Below, one piece after another: positions 1 to 9,696 of a stretch of DNA of 64,000 bases. The DNA lies in NCBI GenBank assembly GCA_963681505.1, contig OY811971.1:545501-609500 (forward strand), given 5' to 3'. The position numbers were made by a program, and so were the translations under genes. Below the pieces are notes generated by a model. The model made no database searches and was not told where the DNA came from. It saw nothing but the letters and a program-made list of their open reading frames with translations. Each line of letters starts with the position of its first letter. Position 1 is the first letter of the stretch. The stretch comes from Eunapius fragilis. Taxonomy: Eukaryota > Porifera > Demospongiae > Spongillida > Spongillidae.

Positions 1-1078
1 TTCTAAGCTATTTGAAGTGACAATTTCACAAAAAATGAAAATGTTACCTACCCACGTGTTATTTAACCTGTTTAGATGGTTCATTATTTGTCTGGAAGAT
101 ATTTATACCCGTAACTTGCTCTGAAGTAGTGGCTACATGTAGATGCTTTTGCCCGATTTGTGTACGCGTAGATGGTCCATCGATTTCAGGTAGTCACTGA
201 AGTTACTACTCTGAGATACAAGGGAAAAAGCGGACAAGGAGTTAAATAAAAATCGTCTCGTGGTACTCAGGTGTGTTAAGACTGACTACACTTAAAATAA
301 TTAAATGGCTGCCAAAGGAAGCGTTTATTCATAAATATTCATACACAGACGTTACCACAGAGTAATAATGTCCAATACAACGCGTAATTAATATATAATG
401 TTGCTTCTATGACAACGGTTACGCACGGTGAAATAATTGACTTAATGTTAGAATTGAAAACTCGGGCGATAAAAGAATAGTGTTTCTGCAGTGCTTCTAC
501 TTCTGGGATACCCATATTTAATTGTTATACTGGGCTTTTAGATCACTATTTCGAAACGCTTTGAGTGCTTGCAGACAAACATTAGAACTGCGAAAAATTT
601 AGCACAAAATTCATCATTTCCGTTGTGCAACTTATGCAAACGATGTTACATTTCGTTATGCCCACCCACAATAGTTAGACCAGTACCAGATAAACAATAT
701 ATAACTGTTTTTGTCCACAAACAACGATAATAAATCACCCGGGTTTTGCGAAACTCAAAGAAACACCCCCATATTTTGGAGCGCGATGCAATAAACTACG
801 AAGGTTGCTATGACAACTATCATTTGAATCAATTTGCGGGATCATTGAACAAAGATTTGATATAAAGAGAATAGCTACAATAAGTACCCAAACAAAAAAG
901 CAGCATGTTGTAATGCTTGAATTTGCAGAAAATTCAAATTCCAAATATAGTGGAGCCAGTCTTAACATAACTGAGTAATCGGACTTAACATAAACAAACA
1001 GTTTTAGAGAACTAAATATACACCTTCGAACTGGTCCGATTGTTCTCCATCCTCCTTCCTTTATATTTCCTATCATTC
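1..1078. other. No gene recognised
   Basis: AT-rich sequence without a convincing exon, tRNA or repeat. The longest open frame (735-1076, minus) has no recognisable domain and biased hydrophobic composition, so it is not called. Confidence 0.6.
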
Positions 1079-1200
1079 ATTTACAAGAAGGATTATTTGC
1101 CATGTATAGACACCCACACTGCATCAATTGCCACCATACTATGCACGATTGATGCATTGTGGGTGGCCGGCCATGTGTGGTGAATAATACTTGTTGTAAA
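1079..1200. repeat. Short foldback (hairpin) element
   Basis: The two halves are imperfect inverted copies. TTTACAAGAAGGATTATT on the left mirrors AATAATACTTGTTGTAAA on the right, and an inner stem pairs CACCCACACTGCATCAATTG with its complement around 1145-1166. The size and structure fit a MITE or a relic hairpin. No transposase is nearby. Confidence 0.6.
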
Positions 1201-1630
1201 TGAATGATGGATCCATACTTGTAATTGCTTTTCCATGATTCATTGGTGGGGATGGCGGCTAGGATAATTTCAATGGTTCCATGTATGGAAAATATCAGCT
1301 ACGTCAGGAACTGTGCCATAGGTGGAGTAGGAGTCGCCGGTTCATCAGAAGGGTGAGGGGTAGCTAGTTTAATGTCAAAAGTTTATTTGTTGGGGTCACC
1401 GGTATGAAACAGTCATGAGGAGGGGACACCACTTGAGGAGAGGCTGTCACGTCTGGTTAGCTGGTTCAATTGAAGGGGTCAGATCTTGGCTGGTTATTGC
1501 TTTTTACTTCCAATCAATTTTCTTGTCAAAGCATTATAGATGATTGATCAGGCTTACTGTACTTCCCTGAGCAAGTAAAGATGCGCATCTGTTATTCGCA
1601 TTTTTACTAACTGAGCATCAGTTACGCTTA
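1201..1630. other. No gene recognised
   Basis: Non-coding sequence with no recognised motif, lying between the hairpin at 1.1 kb and the degraded foldback arm at 1.64 kb. Confidence 0.5.
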
Positions 1631-1635
1631 TTTAA

Positions 1636-1830
1636 TATGTGGCCAAGTTTTCTCAGCTGCAATTCGCAATACTTATTTAACACACTTGTGACATGTTGTA
1701 AAACATGACACCCTACAGTGTCAATAGTGCTGAAATAAGGTGTATAGCATTACAATGGCGATCACTCGTAAAACTATTTTAGAAAAACAACAATGTCCTA
1801 CAGTCCGGTAAAATTAAATAATCAATCTGG
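1636..1830 (+). repeat. Degraded copy of the 14.8-16.7 kb foldback arm
   Basis: In the same order it shares words with the right arm of the large foldback: GTGGCCA, AATACTTAT, AACACACTTGTG, CACTCGTAAAACT and AAAACAACAAT. It is therefore an older dispersed member of that repeat family. Only one arm is visible here. Confidence 0.55.
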
Positions 1831-2870
1831 AAGTTATCTCAGTTTTGATGCAATAGTATAGGTTTTGTGTTGATTGAGCTTCAATTTTATGCAAACCAAT
1901 AAGTCACTACCAAACATAATGTAAAAGTACCTGGGTTAAAACTTTCCTGTTGCAACTCGTGGCAAAAGCGTAGGGCGGCAGTAATGAGCACGGCACCATT
2001 TGGAGCATGAAATCACATTGCCACGTTAGAAACTTGTTCAGTTTTAATGCTATGCGCATGGCAATACATTATTGTTTTGTAATACCATTCATTGCATTTT
2101 GTTATGAATTTATCCTGGTATTCAATCATTGCTGCTTGTTTTTTGTTTATTACGAGAACTTCAAAAGAGATATTGCATTACACAATGCAGGAGTTCAAAC
2201 TGTTGCCATCAGACATCCTATCGGGGAATGACCTAGTTGATTGAAAGTACATATCCCATGGCAGAGCGTGTGAGCATAAAATACACAATACTGTAGAAAA
2301 ATTCATATGCACAACATTACACATTGGTATTTGCACATCGCATATTTTTTTGCAGCGATCTGTTTGTGTTGATCTGAAGGAATTCACAACACACGTACCT
2401 GTCCGATGCATCGCTATTTGTAAAGACTTCAGCCAATATGATGCATGTACTAGACTGACACGCACTTTGCTAGTCCTGCCATCAAGTACACTATGTTACC
2501 ATGCTACAAGATAATACAGATACAACTCAAGGCAAAAGAATGTAAATCTATGTACTGATCGAACTGTTGCTATATTGTCCTGTTATATCAACCTTAAAAC
2601 AAACAGGGGGGTGTACCTGTTCAACACATTTCTGTTTGTCCTTCTACCAATCTATGTTACCATTTTAAAAGTAAACACAAAAAAAACACAATTCCAAAAT
2701 ATCTATAAATTTCTCTTTTTAAAAATGAAGGAACTTTTGATTGTATATTTTTCGAGATAAAAAAAGGTGCGACATATCAATATCCACAAATTTCCAGCGT
2801 TTCTCTTGGATGCAGTGTTAAAATAGTGAAGTTATGATGTTTCGCGATCCCTCATCTCATGAAAAAAGAC
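1831..2870. other. No gene recognised
   Basis: AT-rich sequence. Short open frames near 2007-2231, 2178-2465 and 2575-2760 show no domain, no splice context and no conservation that I can recognise. Confidence 0.5.
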
Positions 2871-2879
2871 TCATGAAAC

Positions 2880-3140
2880 TACAACATTCTCTACAAGAAA
2901 GTTGTTGGCATATAGGATTGAAAGACAATGGTGGCATAAAAAGCACAGAAACTAGGTGATTGACTGAAATGAGACCGGGAAAATGAAATAGGCCTATATT
3001 TAGCACATTCCTTAGCATGCACTATTTTGGAATTCTAATGTAGGTGTATTTCATTTTCCATTTTGGTCAATTGTTTCTGTGCTTTTACAATCCTATATGT
3101 CTCGTAGGGAATATTTTTATTTACTTGTATAAATCCACAT
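2880..3140. repeat. Degraded ACAAG-type hairpin MITE
   Basis: An eroded member of the hairpin family seen intact at 7.3 and 43.0 kb. It keeps CTACAAGAAAGTTGTTGGCA and GGCATAAAAAGCACAGAAAC on one side. The other side has the mirrored TTTCTGTGCTTTTACAATCC and ATATTTTTATTTACTTGTAT. It lies just upstream of the first ankyrin exon. Confidence 0.6.
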
Positions 3141-3225
3141 GGGTAAAAAAAAAGTTTCCATGTAGTTTATGTGCTAATATGAAAACGTTACTGGTATAGC
3201 TCTACTCAGTTGTCTGCTTTTTCAG

Positions 3226-3324
3226 ATTGGATGGTCATCACTGATGAGAGCATCTGAGAATGGTCACAAAGAGGTTGTGAAGATGTTGTTAAAATATGGT
3301 GCCAAAGGTGATCTACAGGATGAA
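3226..3324 (+). CDS. Ankyrin-repeat exon 1 of the ANK-Roc-COR-CARD gene
   Basis: This 99-bp exon encodes exactly one 33-residue ankyrin repeat (IGWSSLMRASENGHKEVV, then KMLLKYGAKGDLQDE). It has a TTTTTCAG acceptor, a GTATGT donor and phase 0 at both ends. Ankyrin repeats are protein-binding modules, and the NGHKEVVKMLL helix pair and DLQDE turn are typical. Equal-length phase-0 exons recur at 3822, 4080 and 12723, so repeats can be added or skipped without changing frame. The 5' part of the gene lies outside the window or was not recognised. The link to the Roc-COR exon at 16944 is inferred from strand, phase and order. Confidence 0.75.
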
Positions 3325-3586
3325 GTATGTAGTACCCTTATGTGTCCTATTGGTAGGGAATTTTCTTACCTTGACACATTTGTGTGCCACATGTTGCATT
3401 GAATCAACCGCTCCCACTCCCATTTCATATGACGCCACATATTACACGTAAGTGCTTCCAAAATTACATGCCAGAGTATGTACTGTATATGCACATGTCT
3501 CTAGTGCATCTTTCAGATATACCTAATAATTAATAGTTACATGTAGTGAATCTTTGTTATTATTTCACTAGACTATGTCATGTAAG

Positions 3587-3766
3587 GTAAACTGCCATAT
3601 TAGAATGGGTTGGCTTTATTGGACGGGGGGTCCGAATAACCGCAGCCTATAACCACAGTTGATAATGCCCTTTTGTAAACTACGCCTCTAAGTAGTCAAT
3701 TTGTTTTCACATACATTGTACAGTCTGTTTAAAAACCCGTTCTAATATGTCAGCTTACCTTAGTAT
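3587..3766. mobile_element. TA-flanked MITE with ~28-bp terminal inverted repeats
   Basis: The ends AGGTAAACTGCCATATTAGA and, reversed, AGGTAAGCTGACATATTAGA form near-perfect TIRs. The outer dinucleotides are TA, which suits a Tc1/mariner or pogo-type target. It has no coding capacity. It sits in an intron between two ankyrin exons. Confidence 0.65.
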
Positions 3767-3821
3767 GACGTTTTTGTCCTCTGTGTGACCATTTTCAGAT
3801 TGAAAAATATACTACTTTCAG

Positions 3822-3922
3822 GATGGACGTTCATCACTGATGGCTGCATCTGAGAATGGTATGAAGAGATTGTGAGGATTTTGTTATTCACTGGTTCCCT
3901 GAAAATTAATGTACAGGATAAG
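3822..3922 (+). pseudogene. Frameshifted ankyrin-repeat exon
   Basis: Flanked by a TTTCAG acceptor and a GTGAGT donor, it reads DGRSSLMAASENG and then loses frame. One base is missing where sister exons have GGTCATGAAGAG, here GGTATGAAGAG. The downstream part in the next frame (EEIVRILLFTGS, then VQDK) is still ankyrin-like. At 101 bp it would disrupt the mRNA if included. Either this unit is skipped (its neighbours are phase 0), the base is a sequencing error, or the allele is broken. Confidence 0.7.
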
Positions 3923-4079
3923 GTGAGTTCTAAGGACATGAGGTAACTTTAATTTGAACTCATTTAATGTGTGACTTTGTAGTTTAAATTTCATTGATGG
4001 GTTAGAGACGAGGGCCCAAAAGTTTTTGGGTAACCATCAAAGTTCACAAATTAAGAGAACATATGTTATATAACTTTAG

Positions 4080-4178
4080 GGAGGACGGTCATCACTACAT
4101 TTAGCATCATGGAATGGCCATGAAAAGATCGTGGTGACATTGTTATCAGCTGGTGCCCAAGTGGATCTACAGGATGAG
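4080..4178 (+). CDS. Ankyrin-repeat exon 3
   Basis: A 99-bp, phase-0 exon encoding one ankyrin repeat (GGRSSLHLASWNGHEKIV, then TLLSAGAQVDLQDE), with a CTTTAG acceptor and a GTGAGT donor. It carries the ankyrin TLHLA-type helix and the GAQVDLQD hairpin. The next recognisable unit is 8.5 kb downstream, and the intervening intron is full of transposons. Confidence 0.75.
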
Positions 4179-4226
4179 GTGAGTACAGTGGAAATCAGAG
4201 CTAGTTAGGCGAAAAAATTAGAAATT

Positions 4227-4680
4227 TCACTTGGTAGAATCCACGACACAGTACCAGTTTGAATGTATAATATATTTAAAAGTGATAATTAAGATATACA
4301 TATGCCAATTGCTATATCTATCTTGCAAATACTGTGGGCTACCAACTTTCCTATGTTTACAGTGTATCATGTGACAAAAAAATTGTCCCAGCCTTTTTTT
4401 TCCACCTGGTAATATGCAAAGGGAACTACCCCTACAGGGTTGTAGCTTGAATATCATTCTATAGGAAGGATAGAATACGTGTATATATAGATAAGTCCCC
4501 ATCGCTACAGATTCGTTATGCATGCTTTAGCCATTACAAAGATATAGTTGTGCATATTTTCTGGTTGTTTTATGCCATTAACTATTACAACAGGCCCATA
4601 GGAAAACTGGAATTTTGCCCCCTTTCCATTCTTCCTAGGATTTTTGGCATTCCCGTTCCAATTTTCCTAGGAAACTCGAC
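4227..4680. other. Intron sequence, nothing recognised
   Basis: AT-rich sequence without exon or repeat signatures. An open minus-strand frame (4227-4523) has no domain. Confidence 0.45.
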
Positions 4681-4681
4681 A

Positions 4682-5012
4682 TCCCCTTAGGAAAATAGGC
4701 ATCTCTTACTATAGACATTTCGGGACCTTAAAGATGGGAAGCCATTTGAACCCAGGTTAGGTACAGTCCAGAGGCATGGTTCAGCCTCATGGCAGTTAAC
4801 CTTGAGGCTACCCCTCCCTGCTTTCACAATGAGGATGTCAACTTTTACCTGCCAACTTTAAAAAGGCATGACTATCGGCATACGCCTCCCCTTCTGGCGG
4901 GGCATTTCTGCCCTGCCCCTGCTGTAGGCTGGTTTGGCTCTCTACCCCAACGAGGGAGGTAGGATTATCCCCTTAGGAAAATAGGCATCCCTAACTATAG
5001 TCAATTCTCATA
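4682..5012 (+). repeat. Insertion or duplication bounded by ~36-bp direct repeats
   Basis: CCCCTTAGGAAAATAGGCAT followed by a TCTCTTACTATAG-like block occurs at about 4684-4720 and again at 4971-5007 with few differences. The enclosed ~250 bp are GC-richer (TGGCGGGGCATTTCTGCCCT). This could be a retroposed insert with long target duplications or a local duplication. No coding potential was seen. Confidence 0.4.
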
Positions 5013-5188
5013 GGAATTTTGGCATCACCACTCTAAAATAAACGGAACCCATTACATTCTTTGATAATCCTATAATCCTTTGATAATCCTAAATTACTTT
5101 TCGCTTGCGTTCTGTTGTGACCTTCATGGTTTCTTGATGGTTCAATGTGCAATGGTAAAAAAAGGGCGAGGAGCCTTGTATGAAAAGG

Positions 5189-5200
5189 AGGGGGGGGGGG
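5189..5200 (+). repeat. Poly(G) tract
   Basis: A homopolymer of about 11-12 G preceded by GGAG. It is one of at least a dozen such tracts in this AT-rich window. Confidence 0.8.
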
Positions 5201-5329
5201 GAGGGATTGCTAACCCCTAACCAGCCTGTGAGTCATATGCAATAAATTTAATAATGGAGTCAGGGTTGTCTTTATATTAAAGACGGTTTGCCACAACAAT
5301 GAGTACCTGTACCTGCACTCACACAAGTC

Positions 5330-7140
5330 TCCAGTCACTATCAAGTGGCCAATGGGCAACCCTTTCCTGTACTTGGCACCTTCACAGCTTCAGCTTCTCT
5401 CGTAAAGGACCAGGAACCAGTAACATTAGCATTCACTGTCACCGACATTCCAAAGCTCGATCTCCTTCATTATTGTGATCCTATTGTTAAACTTGGAGTT
5501 AACCTTTCTGCTTTACTAGGGGTGTCTTCAAGTCCAGGCAAAGCAATGATTCTGAATGTTCAGAATATCACTGACACAAAAGAACCCAAACAAGACGAGG
5601 AGTTACAGCACGCTTGCCGTAAGCTGTGTGGTGAATTCACGGAACCTTTCAAACCTGAGCTGGGGTGCTTGTACGATTTTCAATTGTAGATCAAATTCAA
5701 GGCAGAGTCCAAACCCACCATCTGTAAACCTCGTCCAGTACCTTTTGCTATTCTGGATGACTTAAGTCAAGCTTACAAAGCGGGCATTGCTAAGGGCATC
5801 TGAAACCAACTCAGTTCAATGCATATTGAACTCCAGTTGTCCCAATTCGTAAAAAGGTTCTACCAGGCCAACCAAATGGCAAGATAAGAGTTTGTAGAGA
5901 TTATTCAGTACGTGGCTACCAATGCTCACTTGGAAACTCACCGTTATTCAATTCCCCTTTCTGAAGACTTGATGCGAAAAATCAGCAGTGGATATGGTTT
6001 CTCCAAAATAGATCAAGTGGATGCCTACAACCAGGTTCTGCTTGGTCCAGAAAGCCAGTAGAGGCTTGCACTGAGTACCCATTGTGGGGTTTCGCTCCAA
6101 CTTTGACTTCCATTTGGCATTAGCTCTGCCCCTGGCTATTTCCAAGAAATCATGGATCAGTTAACAGGAGACCTCAAAGGAGTAGCCACCTACTTTGATG
6201 ACATCCTGGTTAGTGGTGTGAATGCTTCAGAACTCCTGGAGAACCTCCATGTCCTTCTCCAATGTCTACAGGACAAAGACCTTCAATGCCGTTTTGAAAA
6301 ATGTCATTTTGCAGAACCATCCATTGAGTGCTTGGGTCATACTCTCTCCCAAAAGGGAATTACAAAAGGATCAAAGGTTGATGCTCTGATACACGTCAAC
6401 AGTCTTCGTTCTTTTCTGGGTTCAGTACAGTTTTATAGCAAGTTCTTACCTAATCTAGCTACAGTGTTAGCACCATAGCATCAGCTCACCAAGGATACCA
6501 AGTGGAAATGGGATTCTACAGAAGAAACAGCCTTTAGGGAGCTGAAGAAGAACCTATGTGCAGATACCATGCTGGTTCATTATCAATCTTCCGTTCCAAT
6601 AGGAATCTCTTGTGATGCATCAGAGGTTGGTATTGGAGCAGTCCTTTTTCACCGCTATCCAGATAGCAGCAAACGCCCGATTGCAAACTCTCCTAGACAC
6701 TTACAGAAACTCAATGCAGATATAGACATATTCAGAAAGAAGCACTAGCCATTAAAGAAGTTCCATCAGTTTCTATATGGTTGCAGCTTTATTTTAGTGA
6801 CAGACCATAAGCCTCTCATCGCTTTGTTTGGTCCACACAGACCAACCGCAGTGTTAGCTGCTAACAGATTGGCTCGATGGACACTGATGCTCAACCAGTA
6901 TCAATACAGCATTGAATACCAGAAGACATCAGAGCATGGGAACGCAGATACCCTTAGCCACCTTCCAGCAGAAGCAGATACCAGTTTTGATGGGGAGGAG
7001 GATGAGGCAGATGTAGATATGGTCTGTGCCATCCGCACAATAGGTCAGAAACTCAACCCCACAGACCCTGGTGTTCTAGCAAGGGAGTCAGCAAATGACC
7101 CAGTGATTTCAAATGTGATTCGCTGTACCAGAGAATGATG
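5330..7140 (+). pseudogene. Degenerate Ty3/gypsy retrotransposon pol (protease end-RT-RNase H)
   Basis: Read across frames this is a gypsy pol. The order is a protease/linker segment (VANGQPFPVLGTF, DIPKLDLL) from 5345, the pre-RT block KPTICKPRPVPFAILDDL near 5710, RT fingers and palm with FSKIDQVDAYNQ and LPFGISSAPGYFQE-like reading, and the catalytic YFDD at about 6191-6202. RNase H follows with CDASEVGIGAVL near 6613 and TDHKPLIALFG from 6800, ending in the tether GNADTLSHLP (6939-6968). Several in-frame stops and frameshifts (for example near 5687, 5800, 6475 and 6746) make it inactive. No LTRs were found. It occupies an intron of the ankyrin gene. Confidence 0.9.
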
Positions 7141-7257
7141 GTCTGAGAGAGTCCCAGAGATTCAAACAAAGGACTATTCTATGGAAAACTTCAGAAAGAT
7201 TTCCATGTCACTCTCTGTACCTATATATGGTCTTATCAAGTCTAATTAAGCAAAAGT
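7141..7257. other. Short unassigned spacer
   Basis: Sequence between the end of the pol frame and the hairpin MITE, probably decayed retroelement. Nothing further can be supported. Confidence 0.4.
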
Positions 7258-7288
7258 ACCTATTTGGGTGTTTAAAAAAATTAAGGAA

Positions 7289-7580
7289 ACAAGTAAATAA
7301 AAACATTCTCTCTGAGAAAGTTGGTGGGATATAGGTTTTGCAGGCAAATAGTATATTGGTGTAAAAAGCAAGGAGACAAGTTTATCAGAAGGGAAAATGT
7401 AATAGTCCTATATTTAGCACAGAAACAGCATATGCCTTAGTCGAAGTGTGCTAAATATAGGACTATTACATTTTCCCTTCTGATAAAACTTGTTTCCTTG
7501 CTTTTTACACCAGTATACTATTTGCCTGCAAAACCTATATCCCACTAACTTTCTCAGAGAGAATGTTTTTATTTACTTGT
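7289..7580. mobile_element. Near-perfect hairpin MITE (ACAAGTAAAT ends)
   Basis: The 292-bp unit is almost a perfect palindrome. ACAAGTAAATAAAAACATTC at the left end is mirrored by GAATGTTTTTATTTACTTGT at the right. The loop lies around CATATGCCTTAG (7430-7442). A second near-identical copy is at 43013-43305. The left flank here (TTTGGGTGTTTAAAAAAATT) is the reverse complement of the right flank of that copy. The outer consensus may therefore extend to TTAAGGAAACAAG. Non-coding. Confidence 0.85.
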
Positions 7581-7599
7581 AAGACACTGTACATACTAG

Positions 7600-7672
7600 T
7601 GGGATGTGCTAAATATAGGTGTATTTCATTTCCCACTTCAGTCAACATTGTTCCCATGCTTTTTAAAGTATA
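7600..7672. repeat. Half-copy of the hairpin MITE
   Basis: GTGCTAAATATAGGTGTATT followed by TCAACATTGTTCCCATGCTT matches the right half of the same family (compare 3040-3090). The partner arm is missing. Confidence 0.6.
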
Positions 7673-7721
7673 CCCCTGAACGAAGTACCCTTAGTACTTC
7701 AGAAACAAAAATATAACATCC

Positions 7722-7958
7722 AGGGATGGTTAGCAGGTTTGGCTACTTTGTTCTGGTGTTCCCCACATGTGCTGCATCGCTGACACTGATCCATGATGTC
7801 CCTTGTCAATTCCTGGCCAGTATACTGCTGTACGGGCTAACTGTTTCATTCTTTGGATGCCAAAATGTCCCAAATGAAGTAGCTGCAGTACTTGAGGCTG
7901 CAGGCTGGAAGGAATGACTACCCTGCATCCATTTAGAAGACAGCCATGAGCCAATAAT
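7722..7958 (-). pseudogene. Gypsy integrase zinc-binding fragment
   Basis: On the minus strand it reads GCRVVIPSSLQPQVLQLLHL, then GHFGIQRMKQLARTAVYWPG. This is the HHCC (H2C2) zinc-binding region that precedes the integrase core in Ty3/gypsy elements. It is opposite in strand to the pol fragment at 5.3-7.1 kb, so it is either an inverted piece or another element. It is truncated after about 75 residues and abuts the inverted pogo/HIRAN segment. Confidence 0.75.
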
Positions 7959-8236
7959 CAAGAGATCTACAACAAGGAGGACTGGAAACTGCTCTTCACG
8001 GGTAAACTGAAGGATATTAGCAAATAAAAACAATGTACGAAACTTACAAAATTATGACTGAAGTAGTAAATGTGTAAATATATTAACATGATTGGTATGT
8101 CATACCAGTACATGCGCTGTATTAGAACTCGTGTTCACTGTAGCTTGATAAGACTCCATCTGTAGATTGTGTAGAACAGGAATCACCATTCTCTACTAAA
8201 ATTACATCTTCCCATCCTTCTAGTGTAGTGACTTTT
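7956..8236 (-). repeat. Inverted partial copy of the pogo-element 3' region
   Basis: This segment is the near-identical reverse complement of 11175-11447: the end of the pogo transposase frame, its 3' spacer and the end of the antisense HIRAN ORF. Shared words include GTACTGGTATGACATACCAA and AGATCTACAACAAGGAGGAC. It shows that the HIRAN tail and transposase end travel together. Confidence 0.85.
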
Positions 8237-9310
8237 AAGCTTTTGTGTATCAAAGCCTAAAAGCGAGTCCTTCAGCAAATTCTAAAGCTATTGGTGCATT
8301 TTTCGTTGCTTAAAAGTGTTCCTGTCCCGAGTTATGAGTTCCCAAGAAGAAGCAGCAGAAGCGGACGACCCATCCATTATTTTTGGAAGGGGAACGAGGA
8401 CAGCAGTATTTTTCGTTCTCGACAGCCACACAAGGCCGTAGACAAAGGACGGCTTGGGGGCTTGAGCCCCCCAAAATTTTCCTTCAGAGAAATTATTAAA
8501 ATGTTAACCGTATCTCGTATAATTAGAATTAACTACTTACAGCTGTAATCATTGATAATGGTCGATCGTGAGTAGAGTATAGTGAAGTTAGTCCACAGCA
8601 TGGACTCTATCTCTGCAGAAAGCATCATCCGAACAATAGAAGTCATTTTGCTGAGGTTATCCCTTTCATTTCAGAATTGTCGTTGGCCAGTGCTAGGATG
8701 GGGCTAGTTCAATGGCAGCTGTAAAACAGGTGTATCAATTACTATTCTAGTATTAGTACTTCAAAAAGAGCATAGAGCTTTGTATACCCATTGCTATGGC
8801 CATGCTCTGAACTTAGCTGTTCAAGACGCAGTAAAGGCAAATGTAATCCTTCGTGATACATTAGACACTATCGAAGAAATGACAAAGCTGATCAAAAAAT
8901 CTCCGTGGCGGCAAGTGGTTTTAGAAATGGTCAACTAACTAAAATATATAGCAGTAGCATTCGCTGCTATACCGTATAGAGCCGGGTCATTTAATGTTAA
9001 GTTTTTGCTAACAACAAATAAGGAAAAGGTTAAAGCGGCTGGGGCCATTGGGGGGGCTTACAGCGCTCCCTCAAACCCCCTACCTGGGGGCAGCAGGGGC
9101 AAGTCATTATAGCCCCCCCAAACTTTGAAAGTTGCCTACGGCCATGCCACGCTGTTCTATGACGTGAAACAAAAACGAAACTACTCAGTTTTGACTTCTA
9201 GATCGATTGCCGCAACAAATTAGACTCGGGAGCAAAGCTCGTGGGATTTTAATAAAATTCATAGTCGGGGTCAAAATCTATATGGAAGTCTCTAGCAAGA
9301 CTTCCGATAA
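8237..9310 (+). repeat. Interspersed repeat (copy 1), split by a hAT insertion
   Basis: The flanks 8237-8432 and 9146-9310 match 43447-43556 and 44307-44570. Shared stretches include AGTGTTCCTGTCCCGAGTTA, TGGAAGGGGAACGAGGAC, ACTCAGTTTTGACTTCTAGA and CATAGTCGGGGTCAAAA. The short AAGAAGAAGCAGCAGAAG here corresponds to the 750-bp GAA expansion in the other copy. The ancestry of the repeat is unknown. Confidence 0.8.
8433..9145 (+). mobile_element. hAT (ZMYM1-like) relic inserted in the repeat
   Basis: Ends GGCCGTAGACAA and, reversed, GGCCGTAGGCAA form TIRs next to G-rich subterminal runs. Flanking octamers GCCACACA and GCCACGCT are a plausible eroded 8-bp target duplication, and the uninterrupted copy at 44.37 kb shows the empty site. 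Inside, 8762-8938 reads KEHRALYTHCYGHALNLAVQ then DAVKANVILRDTLDTIEEM, the conserved core of hAT/ZMYM1-type transposases, ending at a stop. The remaining coding sequence is lost. It is deletion-derived and inactive. Confidence 0.75.
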
Positions 9311-9313
9311 TTG

Positions 9314-9425
9314 TGCTAAATTTTCCCGCTCAGTCAACCTTGTTTCCATGCCTTTTACACCGCTATTGCCTTCCAAATCCCAATCCTATATGCCATCTAC
9401 TTTCTCTTAGAGAATGTTTTTTACA
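9314..9425. repeat. Half-copy of the hairpin MITE
   Basis: GCTAAATTTTCCCGCTCAGT through CTTTTACACCGCTATTGCC to TCTTAGAGAATGTTTTTTAC corresponds to the right half of the ACAAG hairpin family. Confidence 0.6.
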
Positions 9426-9696
9426 CGGGTGGAGCAATGGATCATCTACAGTGTAAGTAACTTCACTATTATCAATTGTGGTGTTAATCATCCTCAACCA
9501 CATACTGTCCAAAGTCTGGAACTCTGGATTTTTGACAAATGCAAAAGGACGCATACCGTAGTTAGGGAAAATTTCGAACTAGAAAAATTTTGGGAAGGGT
9601 TTAATAATCCAAAAATATTTATAACCGAATATTATTTTGTACGAACTTATTTCATATAGAACATTTGTAAAATAGTGTTCTATTTTGCGCGCACTC

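Noticed and set aside
5345-7140. Intact retrotransposon
   Set aside because: Multiple stops and frameshifts, no LTRs and no complete integrase on the same strand.
7726-8033. Plus and minus frames over the integrase fragment other than the HHCC one
   Set aside because: Shadow frames; only one minus frame shows integrase similarity.
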